From Liolophura sinensis (taxonomy: Eukaryota > Mollusca > Polyplacophora > Chitonida > Chitonidae), in the NCBI RefSeq assembly GCF_032854445.1, contig NC_088305.1, forward strand, positions 5,399,606 to 5,463,605: a stretch of DNA of 64,000 nucleotides. The letters run 5' to 3'. A model generated the notes under the pieces. That model worked only from the letters and a program-made list of their open reading frames with translations. It ran no database searches and had not been told where the DNA came from. Positions 38,182 to 49,056 of the stretch are shown in pieces. The position numbers and the translations under genes are program-made. Positions within the stretch are counted from its first letter, which is position 1. Each line of letters starts with the position of its first letter.

Positions 38182-38420
38182 GGGGCCTCCGTGGCTCAGT
38201 CGGTTAGCGCGATAGCGCAGCGTAATGACCCAGAAGCCTCTCACCGATGCGGTCGCTGTGAGTTAAAGTCCAGCTCATGCTGGCTTCCTCTCCGGCCGTA
38301 AGTGAGAAGGTCTATTAGCAACCTGCGGATGGTCGTGGGTTTCCACCCACCATAATGCTGGCCGCCGTCGTATAAGTGAAATATTCTTGAGTACGGCGTA
38401 AAACACCAGTCAAAAAAAAA
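38182..38420 (+). mobile_element. SINE family M, full length, with target-site duplication
   Basis: Full-length reference copy for this window. The tRNA-like head begins gggcctccgtggctcagtcg and has A-box (tggctcagtcggttagcgc) and B-box-like (gagttaaagtcc) segments. The core contains cctgcggatggtcgtgggtt and ccaccataatgctggccgcc. The 3' part is gtcgtataagtgaaatattc then ttgagtacggcgtaaaacacc, with an A-rich tail. The flanking direct repeat atcgaacttatc (38170-38181 and 38421-38432) proves retroposition. The conserved core resembles the MetaSINE-type elements reported from molluscs; that name is from memory and needs checking. Confidence 0.9.
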
Positions 38421-38442
38421 ATCGAACTTATCAAGTTTTCAG

Positions 38443-38700
38443 CCAGATGACAACGCAAGGACTCATTAGGCATGTGTACATATACTGTGCCTGCTTGTTG
38501 CAAGGCGAATCCATGCAGCCAAAGTGCTGCCGTCACTAAAGTATCATACCGAACACACCAAATATAACATCCCACACAGCCATATCTCACACACCGGGCC
38601 AACCAGTCCTGTTTCTTTGCTCTAACCACTCACTGCTTAGCTCCAAACGAGGCAGACATAAATACGATTTTTCTCAGTTTATTTTAATACTCGACCTGCA
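38443..38700 (-). mobile_element. SINE family V, minus strand
   Basis: Carries ctgcttgttgcaaggcgaat, gtatcataccgaacacacca and ccgggccaaccagtcctgtt. Lies head-to-head with the next copy and directly after a family-M SINE. Confidence 0.68.
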
Positions 38701-38709
38701 TTTTGTTTT

Positions 38710-38985
38710 GCTTATGTACATAGAAGTCCGAAGACCTAGGATCAAACCCGGGTCGGCTCATGCCAAAGACTTTAAAACTGGTACTTGTTGCTGCCTTACT
38801 TGGTGCTCAGCACTTACAGGTTAGAGCAAGGAAACAGAACTGTTTGTCCCGGTGTCAGTATAATGCGACTGGGTGGGGTGTTATATGTCTGGTGTCTTCG
38901 GCATGATACTTCAGTGGCGGCAGCACTCTGGTGCTCTGGACACGCCCTGCCACATGAAGACACATGTAGCCTGAGCAACATGTGG
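38710..38985 (+). mobile_element. SINE family V, plus strand
   Basis: A head-like part (aggatcaaacccgggtcggc) is followed by ttggtgctcagcacttacag, gtgtcttcggcatgatactt and cagtggcggcagcactctgg. Confidence 0.68.
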
Positions 38986-39399
38986 ATTCGCACACCTCGG
39001 CCCGGTTTTACGGGACAAAAAGTATTCTGTAGGAATAACAGAGGAAGGCTGACGTATATAACACAGAGTTTGTAGGAACTACAAATTTATTTTAGTTTAG
39101 GTTAGTTTCTTAAAGTGTATTTATGTTTTTGAATCTCGTCGTTGGCTGTAAAGTACTGTAATTTGTATTTTGGAAATTTCTGGAATATGAAAGAAATAAT
39201 ATAAAAATACTAAATGCAGCTAAATAAAGCTAATGCAAGAGGGAAGCAGTCATCAGTTTTCAGAACATGGACGGAAAACAGTTGACATTCTAGGCACGAC
39301 ATTCAATTCAGATTTTCAATAATAGTCTTTCGATACTTTCCATCTCCGTCCCGCTTTGATTGCAACTGTTCATAAAAGGAGCATGTTCATGTTATAAAC

Positions 39400-41010
39400 A
39401 TGGATGTTCATATGTCCGGCAAAGGCTAAGGTCTGTACTCAGGTAAACTCCTGTGCTTTTGACACTCCTCAGTAATGGTAGCCTAAATTGCCTGTCACAA
39501 TAATGTGGTTAGGATGACCTGCTGCTAGGTACATTATTTTCCTGTGCCCAAAGCATATTAGGACCGTCTGTATATTTAAGTCCATACTGGATTTCTTTGA
39601 CCACGTTCCGAGACGTGACCCAAATATAATTTGGGCTCGGCTTTTATAATATCCCATTCCCTGCTTTGACTGGATGCTTAGTAATGTCGTCGGGTTCAGA
39701 GGCCAGTGGATTCAGGTCAGTGCTCGGATTTCCCGTTATAATTTGCTGGGAGTCGCCTCTTCTGTGTTGAAGGCATAAACTGTCGTTTATTGTTTGTCAT
39801 TAAATTAAACTTGATTCATCCGGGTGAAAAGATACAAGGGATTCTTTCAAAATATTGTACGACATTAACGTCTAATCCAACATTTGAATGGTTACATGTA
39901 TTTTCGTGAAGGGATAATCTCTTGGCTGAATTGATTCCCAACAGTTCAAACATATGCTAAAATATACGTATAAAAAGACTTAAGCAATCATCGACATAGA
40001 ATATAGAGAACATGCAGACAATGAAACAACAATTACTCAGTATCAGTGAAAATCGTTTCTGAAGTGAGTCTGGAACTCAGGACGTAAGGTATTTATCCAC
40101 AACAAGCTATACCGAGCCAGATGAGAGCGTTCCCATTTTAGAATTAGTTTCAGATCTATATTATGCAATTATGGTTCCACAATTTCATCTGCATAATAAT
40201 TATCCGCAACACAGTCATATTTAACATGTAGCTTCGGATTATAACGATGTTAAACCATGTTCTTTTCTCCATTTGAAAATATTTTAATTTTTCTGTAACT
40301 CTGTTATTCGTCTGGCCTCTCCTGTGCATGATGGATCGTCTATACAGAGTGAGGAAAGAGTTCAGGAAATTTTGACCAGCAATGTGGCACATGTGGTTCA
40401 AGACCAGGCTGAGAGGGTTCGGGAGTACAGAATTAGGGATTGATCAGAGTCATTCCGCATAAGTAAATGTCAAATTAATCGCAGTCTGAGTCCAAGTTGT
40501 AGCTGGCTCATTCCAGCCTGAAGGATTCACAGTACTAGCAAACAGTCTAAGATCCACCCGAGACATCGGGTAGAGTCTATCCGTATGTATACACGATCCA
40601 TCACGTCGTGAAGAGGCTAGACGTAATAACAGGGTTGCAGAGATATTAGTCTGTTTTGGAATAGAGAAAAACATGGTTTATTACCCTTATTATTCCCTTT
40701 AGTAAAATTTTATCAGACGTTACGTTATTTGGTCTAATGTCAGATCGCGTGAAATGCTAAATATGACAGTGCCATCGGATACAGGAATCATCTTCAACAG
40801 TGCTAATATAGGAATTGCAGGTTACTTCACCCACCTTTTCTTCACAAAATTCTATGCAAGCTTAAGCCTTTACATGAACAGCCAGATTAAAACACCATGT
40901 GTGAGGTGAGTTCACAAGATGACGTAATTCAAACCATACCTGTGACCATTTGCCAGCTATCACACTTTTCTATGCTGTATTAATTTTCTATTTTGTCTTA
41001 ATTCATAACG
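39400..41010. other. Intronic DNA, nothing recognised
   Basis: A 74-codon minus frame at 40450-40674 has no motif I recognise. Weak family-R similarity may lie near 40790-40990. Confidence 0.45.
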
Positions 41011-41019
41011 AGATTCTGC

Positions 41020-41031
41020 CTATAAAAGTTC

Positions 41032-41090
<59 letters not shown>

Positions 41091-41114
41091 ATATATATAT
41101 ATGAACTTTTATAG
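41020..41114. repeat. (TA)n tract framed by a 14-bp inverted repeat
   Basis: ctataaaagttcat (41020-41033) and its exact complement atgaacttttatag (41101-41114) enclose a (TA)n run with a short (TATG)n part. The whole block could form a long hairpin or cruciform. Confidence 0.9.
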
Positions 41115-41212
41115 AAAAAAATAAGTTATGAGTTATGTGTGTGTGTACGTACGAAAACAAATCACGATGCGAGTTTCCATGAAAAAAACTGAGTGTGTTA
41201 TTTACTTAATTT

Positions 41213-41545
41213 GATTTGAATGTATGTGTGCTTGGTGTTTAGCGTCATATTTAACATTCTTGACATATTCTTAAGTACGGCATAAAAAACCAATCAAATA
41301 AAATAAATAAATAAATAAATCGCACTAAACATTCAGGCGAACGTATATATGCTTCGTGTTTAACATCGCACTAGACATTCAGGCGAATGAATGTATGCTG
41401 GGTGTTTAACGTCGCACTTAACATTCAGGCGAACGTTTGTATGCTTGGTGTTTAGCGTCGTGGTTAACAATCAGGCGAATGTATGTATGCTTGGTGTTTA
41501 ACGTCGTACTGAACATTCAAGCGAATGTATGTATGCTTGGGTTTC
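41213..41545 (+). repeat. Minisatellite, about 46-bp units, with SINE tail inside
   Basis: Five or so units of gcgaatgtatgtatgcttgg followed by tgtttaacgtcgcactaaacattcag-like sequence. A family-M SINE tail interrupts the first units. Confidence 0.82.
41263..41320 (+). mobile_element. SINE family M, 3' tail only
   Basis: The last 30 bp or so of the element (tattcttaagtacggcataa) and a long (aaat)n tail, embedded in a minisatellite. Confidence 0.7.
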
Positions 41546-42622
41546 TCGGGTATATAACATGCCAACTAGTAACTGTACTAGTCTTGCAGCTGATCAAATT
41601 CCCGTTTCTGTTAGAAATTTCCTGAAAGAAGATGCACTAGACAGAGCTTGATCAGATTCTGTCTAGCGATCCTAACAGTTGAAATCGGACACCAGCGCCA
41701 CGCAGGGAAAAGTCTCCAAAATTACTACAAATAAGGTCGCTTAGAGAATATCCATTGTGTAAGAATAATAAGCGTGCGAGTTTGTCCTAGTGTCAGGTGC
41801 CAAGATTTGATAGCGTCCACCAGGAACAATTATTTACAGTGCCGCCGGGTGTTCTATCTCTGTCTTGCCAAGTCAGTAAGAGACAAAGACATCGTCCAAC
41901 TTGAGCTATAGGTCCAGACGTTCTGTTGACCACGTAGTCACGTGCGCACGTTACGCATTTGTAAATGCATGTCCACCGACATTGTCACAAGAGAATAAGA
42001 AAGAATAAAAGAATAAGAAGAAATTTCATTCGTAACTGAAAGAAACAATGTCAACACTGACCATTATTAGTTCTTCTGAATAACTCAATACCAGTACTCC
42101 TTTCACCCGCCCCCCCCCTCTCTTCCTTCAACAAATGACAGAGTGCTGAGTGTTTTCTCTCTTCTGTAACGAACTAATGGTGGAAACATATAAGCATTGT
42201 ATAAGGTTGTCTATCAATATTGTTCTCCTCAGACAACTCCAACTCCAATGTTTAACAAACTACAACAAGCGCAGAAAAAAACAGGTTCACAGAGTGACAT
42301 GGTCCGTGAAGCTATGAGAAGAAGGCGATCAATCAACAACTCCAAGAAACACTGTCTCTGCACCTGACGCCATGTTTGTTCCCTCTCCTACACGGCTACC
42401 GTGCGTGTCAGTGAATCATTACCCAACCTTTATCCCTAGGATGAAGGCTTGTCATATCATGTATGTCTCTCAGCTAAAGCGAATAGTCTTTAGGATTGGC
42501 ATGTAGCCGGGTAATCCCGCGGTGCTGTAATACCGGGACAAACCGAGTTGGCAGTATGGTGCCTTTTTCCATCCTCGGGCAGAGCGAGCTGGACGTCAGA
42601 GGTCTCATCTTTGAACTATAAA

Positions 42623-42762
<140 letters not shown>

Positions 42763-42837
42763 GGCTGTGGTTGTCCATGCAAACACTCCTCAATTCCAAT
42801 GAGAGTTTTTCTTTAGTTCTAACTTAGCTTTCTTTTA

Positions 42838-43335
42838 ACATCCACGGTTCCACATCCCATATCGTATCAGTTACGTTGTTTCTTGCTGTCTATTTCTCAC
42901 ATCCATGTCTTATTGGCTAAGTAGTCTATTTAAGTAGTCTATTTCTAATTTCTATTTCTCTACTTGTTCCGTGCAGCCTATTTCTCACATCCATGTTTCC
43001 ACATCCCATGTCCTATCGGTTAACTTGTTCCATGCAGCCTATTTCTCACATTCAAGGTTCTCCCATCGCATGACCTATCAGTTAACTTGTTCCGTGCAGC
43101 CTATTTCTCACATACATGTCTTATTAGCTAAATTGTTTTAAGTAGTTTATTTCTCAACTTGTTCCATGCAGCTTAATTCCCACATTCAAGGTTCGCCCAT
43201 CCCATGTCCTATCAGTTAACTTGTTCCATGCAGCCTATTTCTCACATCCATGTTTCCACATTCCATGTCCTATCAGCTAACTTGTTCCATGCAGTCTATA
43301 TCTCACATCCATGTCTCACATTCAAGGTTCGCCCA
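42838..43335 (+). repeat. Tandem repeat, about 60-bp irregular units
   Basis: Repeats acttgttccatgcagcctat and ttctcacatccatgtttcca plus catcccatgtcctatcagtta about seven times with variable deletions. Confidence 0.83.
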
Positions 43336-44329
43336 TCTACGGGGTGCAAAATTTTTCTTTCAGTTTCTACATGACATGCCCAAATAGGCACTTTTGCTAC
43401 AAACACGCATGGATTTCCCCTCCTCTTCCAAACACCCAGGTTTTTTTCTGAAATTTGCTAAATTGCAAAAATTATCGTCGGCATGCAAAATATCAAATAA
43501 TAAAGCGAGTCACCTATTTACTCTTTTTATCTAACGGGAGTAAAAATTCTTTTATATGAGCGTAATTTGAAATTAATAATGTCCGCTCTTACTGAGAGAA
43601 GGGAAGACATATTTTTTCCTTTATGAATTAGGATGTGTAACCTCAAATTTCCATAGTTAGATTAGATTTTTTCATATGAAAGGAGCCGTTTTTATATGTC
43701 GCATGCCGATTTGTCAAAGTCTGTGCTCGACAGCAGCGGAAAATAGCGTGATTTGGCTGACAAATTATATGTGGAGTTTACAGCTTTGAACTGTCACAAG
43801 TTATCTTAACTGAAAGACTAGTGATGTCTACTAAACCAACAAAGGGTTACAAAGTCGATCATTTAATCAAATTCAAGTGGTATTCACTTTCTTACCTCTA
43901 GAAGAGTTAGAATGACTTGCGATGCACTGGACAAAAATATAGACATGTTAACAGTGTGGTAAGTCCAAAATGAAACATCTTTAGTCTATTTTTTTCATTG
44001 AGTCATCCATATTCAGCTATCTAAAATCAGTCATACTAGCTACCAAAATTGCCTTTAGTCAGTGACACGTGACAGCACAATCTGTACGCGTTGATATATT
44101 GGAGCTCATATTCTTCAAGGAAAAAAAGTTCGAACAATTTTTCTAATTCATAATGTTAAAATCGGTAAGCTCGGTTTCGACATCAAGTACCCATTGCCTC
44201 GGGTGATGTCAGAAATCAGTGGCCTCCTGATTATTGGGCTGATATATTCAACATGTCTGACGGAAGACCACATCATTTACCTAAACTGCTAACGATTTAA
44301 CTGTAAACCAAGACACTGGAGCAAGTATG

Positions 44330-44690
44330 AGTTGAGCGGTCAGGCGTGGACATTTGGTCATTCGTTATTGCTCGAGAACCATGATGTAGCAATCTTCGAT
44401 TCACAGTTTGGTGGGAAGCGTTAATTACGCAATGTCTTTTTCACAAACGACAAAGAGGGTCGTGGGCATTTTCCGGTTTCTACGGCACAGACTAAGCAAT
44501 CGGCGATCATCTCGTGTGGTAGTTATGCGTGGTCGTCCTGAAGATTTTCGTGGTTTCAAATGGCCCACTCTCTCGATGACGTTAGACGATTTTACAGACC
44601 GCAATCCGTGATATCCCGACGAAATCAGCAACTTCGGCTTGCTTATATTCTCTGCGTTACAGTACAAGCACATATCGGCGCATTGGCAAT
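44330..44690 (-). pseudogene. Tc1/mariner-type transposase, decayed N-terminal fragment
   Basis: On the minus strand, 44650-44585 reads KQAEVADFVGISRIAV and then CKIV, a helix-turn-helix DNA-binding motif of the Tc1 type. After an in-frame stop it continues RHRESGPFET. The frame then shifts by one and continues SGRPRITTTRDDRRLL, SLCRRNRKMPTT; GRPR followed by T-x-R-(D/E)-D-R is the typical linker and second HTH of Tc1-like transposases. A third frame gives VNRRLLHHGSRAITND near 44425-44350. At least one stop and two frameshifts make it non-functional. The catalytic DDE domain is not visible, and I did not find terminal inverted repeats. It lies inside the 21.7 kb receptor intron, opposite in orientation to the receptor. 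Confidence 0.75.
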
Positions 44691-45169
44691 AGCTATGTCA
44701 TGCATTAGGGAGCCTCTATGTCAGTCTGTTCTGAAGCTCTTTCCATACAGGATTTGAGGAGGGAAAATGTCAAAACATCAGACGTCTGGTCTTTTATAGC
44801 TCCCAGCAGAAGGCCTTATTACATAAATCTAAATTTGCATGAATTTGTGTCACCAGCATGTAGGTCATGGGGACGCACTATGTAATCATTAACCTCTAAT
44901 ATGATTACTGAGGTGTTCAGAGAGAAATAAGTTTGAAGATAAAAAAAAATTTTTATTCTAACTTTACGGGCAACAGTGCACTTAAACCATGGTGCTGGGG
45001 GGGGGGGGCTGCTTTTCTATTATATAAGCTTTACATGCACACAAAAAATAAAACCCTAACTATAGGTGAAATGACAAAAGGTCATATTTCAGTGGTTACA
45101 ATGATTGCTGCTCTGGTTTTACTCTCGGTGCTGTATTTGGTATTATGTCTTACACTTCATATTTCCCTG

Positions 45170-45401
45170 GGGGCCTCCGTGGCTCAGTTGGTTAGCCAAT
45201 GCGGTCGCTGTGAGTTCGAGTCCAGCTCATGTTGGCTTCCTCTGCGGCCATAAGTAGTAAGGTCTGACAGCAACCTGCGGATGGTTGTGGGTTTCCCCCG
45301 GGCTCTGCCCGCTTTCCTCCCACCCTAATGTTGGCCGCCGTCGTATAAGTCGTATAAATATTCTTGAGTACGGCGTAAAACACCAATCAAATCAAATCAA
45401 A
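45170..45401 (+). mobile_element. SINE family M, near full length, head deletion
   Basis: Starts ggggcctccgtggctcagtt, lacks roughly 40 nt of the tRNA-like head, then carries the whole core, with a local duplication of gtcgtataa, and an (atcaa)n tail. Flanked by an imperfect direct repeat, tcatatttccctg (45157-45169) versus tcatttttccctg (45402-45414). It sits in the first receptor intron. Confidence 0.88.
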
Positions 45402-45404
45402 TCA

Positions 45405-45555
45405 TTTTTCCCTGTAACTGTACAAATGTTATACATTCCATCTCTCCCTGTAACCGTATAAATGTCATGCACTTCATTTCTCCCCGAAACAGTACAAGTT
45501 ATAACTCTACAAATGTCATACACTCAATCTTTCCTTGCAACTGTACAAATGTCAA
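45405..45555 (+). repeat. Short minisatellite, about 44-bp units
   Basis: Three to four diverged units of ctccctgtaaccgtataaat followed by gtcatacactc, between two SINEs. Confidence 0.7.
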
Positions 45556-45805
45556 ATGCCTCGCTTGGCCTTCAGCATGAAGGGGATAGTGGACCGCTGG
45601 TTGACCTGTATCAGCGTAATGGCTTGGGCGGTGCAGCTTACTTGCCTTCGGTAAGGTGTCTCAGTGAAGCAGCACTAGATAAATGAGCGGTGGAAATCCG
45701 TTCTGCAACAAGGAGGCACATTACATGCACTCTCAGGGTTCCTTCGTCGTCATATGATTGAAAAATTGTTATGCACGACGTTAGACCCCAAACACTCACT
45801 CACTC
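45556..45805 (+). mobile_element. SINE family D, 5'-truncated
   Basis: Contains cttgccttcggtaaggtgtc, tcagtgaagcagcactagat and acaaggaggcacattacatg, and ends in (actc)n. Confidence 0.82.
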
Positions 45806-46055
45806 CATCTCTATCAGAGCTGTACAGCATTTACTGTCATTTTCACTGATGCTTTTCTTCGAATTTGATAAATGGCACGTATACGTGCACGTCTGGGCAT
45901 GATGGAAAGATCGGTGTCTATCTCATCATATGGCTGGCATAACGCACGTCTGGAAAGGCTGAGAGATGATAGCATTAGGGATTGTTGCTATACACCTGAG
46001 CTCCATCTAGGTGTTCATTTCAAACGACCAGCGGTCAATTAAACTGCAGTGGATA

Positions 46056-46153
46056 ACATGCAAGAAAGCGGCTGACTACAACCAGCTCAAGTAGCGTTGA
46101 CAGGGTAGTATTTGTCGTATCGACTGCTCAAATTTGGCGATTAAAATGACCAT
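46056..46153 (+). repeat. Left arm of 98-bp inverted repeat flanking the satellite
   Basis: Runs acatgcaagaaagcggctga to gcgattaaaatgaccat. The reverse complement is found inside the satellite at 47422-47519, with one mismatch seen in 98 bp. Confidence 0.93.
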
Positions 46154-47421
46154 ATGGCAAGTCAATTTCATAATCGCTGCTCAAACGATGTGATTGTCGA
46201 ATGGCACAGCCGAGTGAAATATCACATGCCCTATTTTCAAATCGTGCAGGCGAATTCAACATGTGGAAAATTTCACCGTCTGAATGAGGCTTTAGATAAT
46301 TAAGGACAACCCAAAATCCCGCTGTACAAATGAATAGCCTACAGCCGCATTCACACGGTCCGATCTGTTGTATCGAATTCGACTATGGAAACAAAAATAA
46401 GGCAAAAGATTTGTAAAGCTCGTCCACACAATGCAATTGGATCTCTTTCCAAACATATATGCCTGTCTCACAGAATGCGTAAACCTTTCCAAACCTATAT
46501 GCCTGTCTCATAGAATTCATAAACCTTTCCAAACCTATATGCCTTTCTCATAGAATGCATAAACCTTTCCAAGCCTATGTCTCTCACATAAAATGCGTAT
46601 TCGTGTCCGGACCTATGTCTGTTGCATTTAATGCGTGAACATTTCCAAACCTATGCCGCTCACATAAAATGTGTAAACCTTTCCCAATCCATGCCTCTCA
46701 CTCTGAATGCCTAGACCTTCCAAACCTATCCCTCTCACATTAAATGTATACGTCTTTCCAAATCTATGCTTCACACACTGAATGTGTAGACCTTTCCGAA
46801 CCTATGCCTGCCACATTGAATGTGTAGACCTTTCCGAGCCTATGCCTCTCACATCGAATGTGTAGACCTTTCCGCGCCTATGCCTCTCACATTGAATGTG
46901 TATTTCAGAACATATACCTCTCACAATCAATGTGTAGACCTTTCCGAACCTATGCCTCACGTTGAATGTGTAGATCTTTCCGAGCCTATGCCTCTCACAT
47001 TAAATGTGTAGACTTTTGCCAACCTATGCCTTTCACATTGAATGTGTAGACTTTTGCCAACCTATGCCTTTCACATTGAATGTGTAGACTTTTGCCAACC
47101 TATGCCTCTCACATTGAATGGGTAGATCTATACATCTTACATTGAATGTGTAGATCTATACCTCTTACACTGAACATGTAGACCTTTCCGAGCCTGTGCC
47201 TCTCACGTTGAATGTGTACTTTCAGAACATATTCCTTTCACCTTCAGACCCTCTCAGATTCAGACCCTATGCCTCTAACGTTGAATATGTAGACCTTTCC
47301 GAACCTATGCCTCTCACATTGATTGTGTAGATTTATACCTCTTACATTGAATGTGTAGATCTTTCCGAGCCTATGCCTCTCACATTGAATGTGTAGATCT
47401 GAGAGGCATAGGCTCGGAAAA

Positions 47422-47519
47422 ATGGTCATTTTAATCGCCAAATTCGAGCAGTCGATACGACAAATACTACCCTGTCAACGCTACTTGAGCTGGTTGTAGT
47501 CAGCCGCTTTCTTGCATGT
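47422..47519 (-). repeat. Right arm of 98-bp inverted repeat, inside the satellite
   Basis: Near-exact inverted copy of 46056-46153, joined on its left to an inverted satellite unit (gagaggcataggctcgg, 47401-47417). Normal-orientation units resume after 47530. Confidence 0.93.
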
Positions 47520-48360
47520 TGTCCATGTTATCGTTGAATGTTTAGACCTTTCCGAACCTGTGCCTCTCACGTTGAATGTTTACTTTTTCCGAACCTATGT
47601 CTCTTATATTAAATGTGTAGGTCTATACCTCTTACATTGAATGAGTAGGCCTGTTCAAACCTATGCCTCTCACGTTGAATGTGTAGACCTTTCCGAACCT
47701 ATGCCTCTCACACTGAATGTGTAGATTTATACCTCTTACATTGAATGTGTAGATCTTTCCGAGCCTATGCCTCTCACATTGAATGTGTAGATCTTTCAGA
47801 ACCTATGCTTCTCACTTTGAATGTTTAGACCTTTCCGAACCTGTGCCTCTCACGTTGAATGTTTACTTTTTCCGAACCTATGTCTCTTATATTAAGTGTG
47901 TAGGTCTATACCTCTTACATTGAATGAGTAGACCTGTTCAAACCTATGCCTCTCACGTTGAATATGTAGACCTTTCCGAACCTATGCCTCTCACGTTGAA
48001 TGTGTAGATCTATACGTCTTACATTGAGTAGACCTTTCCAATCCTATGCCTCTTACATTGAATGTGTAGACCTTTCCAATCTTATGCCTCTCACGTTGAA
48101 TGTGTAGACCTTTCCGGGCCTATGCCTCTCACATTGAATGTGTAGATCTATACCTTTTACATTAAATGAGTAGACCTTTCCAATCCTATGCCTCTCACAT
48201 TGTAGGTGTAGACCTTTCCAATGTTATACCTCTCACGTTGAATGTGTAGACCTTTCCGAGCCTATGCCTCTCACATTGAATGTGTGGATCTATACCTCTT
48301 ACATTTAATGTACAGATCTTTCCCAACCGCATAGGTTGGGAAAGGTATCTGACATTGATT

Positions 48361-48570
48361 ATTTCACTTATACGACGGCGGCCAGCATTATGGTGGGTGG
48401 AAACCGGGCAGAGCCCGGCGGAAACCCACGACCATCCGCAGGTTGCTGGCAGACCTTCCCACGTACGGCCGTAGAGGAAGCCAGTCTTGAACTCACAGCG
48501 ACCGCATTGGTGAGAGGCTTCTGGGTCACTACGCTGCGCTAGCGCGCTAACCGACTGAGCCACGGAGGCC
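48361..48570 (-). mobile_element. SINE family M inside the satellite, 3' tail missing
   Basis: The minus-strand copy starts abruptly at atttcacttatacgacggcgg, lacking the usual last 40 bp or so including the A-rich tail, and ends with an intact tRNA-like head (gactgagccacggaggcc). Satellite units continue on both sides. No TSD is seen, so its 3' boundary was probably altered by recombination in the array. Confidence 0.88.
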
Positions 48571-49021
48571 TCCTCTCACATTGAATGTGTAGATCTATAC
48601 GTCTTACATTGAGTAGACCTTTCCAATCCTATGCCTCTCACATTGAATGTGTAGACCTTTCCAATCTTATGCCTCTCACGTTGAATGTGTAGACCTTTCC
48701 GAGCCTATGCCTCTCACATTGAATGTGTAGATCTATACCTCTTACATTGAATGAGTAGACCTTTCCAAACCTATGCCTCTCACATTGTAGGTGTAGACCT
48801 TTCCAAACCTATGCCTCTCACGTTGAATGTGTAGACCTTTCCGAGCCTATGCCTCTCACATTGAATGTGTGGATCTATACCTCTTACATTTAATGTACAG
48901 ATGTTTCCCAACCGCATAGGTTGGAAAAGGTCTCTCACATTGATTTTGAATGTGTAGACCTTTCCGAGCCTATGCCTCTCACATTGAATGTGTGGATCTA
49001 TACCTCTTACATTTAATGTAC

Positions 49022-49056
49022 AGACCTTTCCCAACCGCATAGGTTGGGAAAGGTCT
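49022..49056. repeat. Perfect 15-bp-stem hairpin, recurring in satellite
   Basis: agacctttcccaacc, loop gcata, then the exact complement. The same hairpin, with a stem of 11 or more, recurs at 48318-48344, 48903-48929 (one mismatch), 49378-49405 and 49731-49758. Confidence 0.93.

Noticed and set aside
38186-38280. tRNA gene (A and B boxes present)
   Set aside because: No cloverleaf with a proper acceptor stem; it is the tRNA-derived head of a SINE with a downstream core and TSD. The same applies at 20309, 22188, 24400 and 28395.
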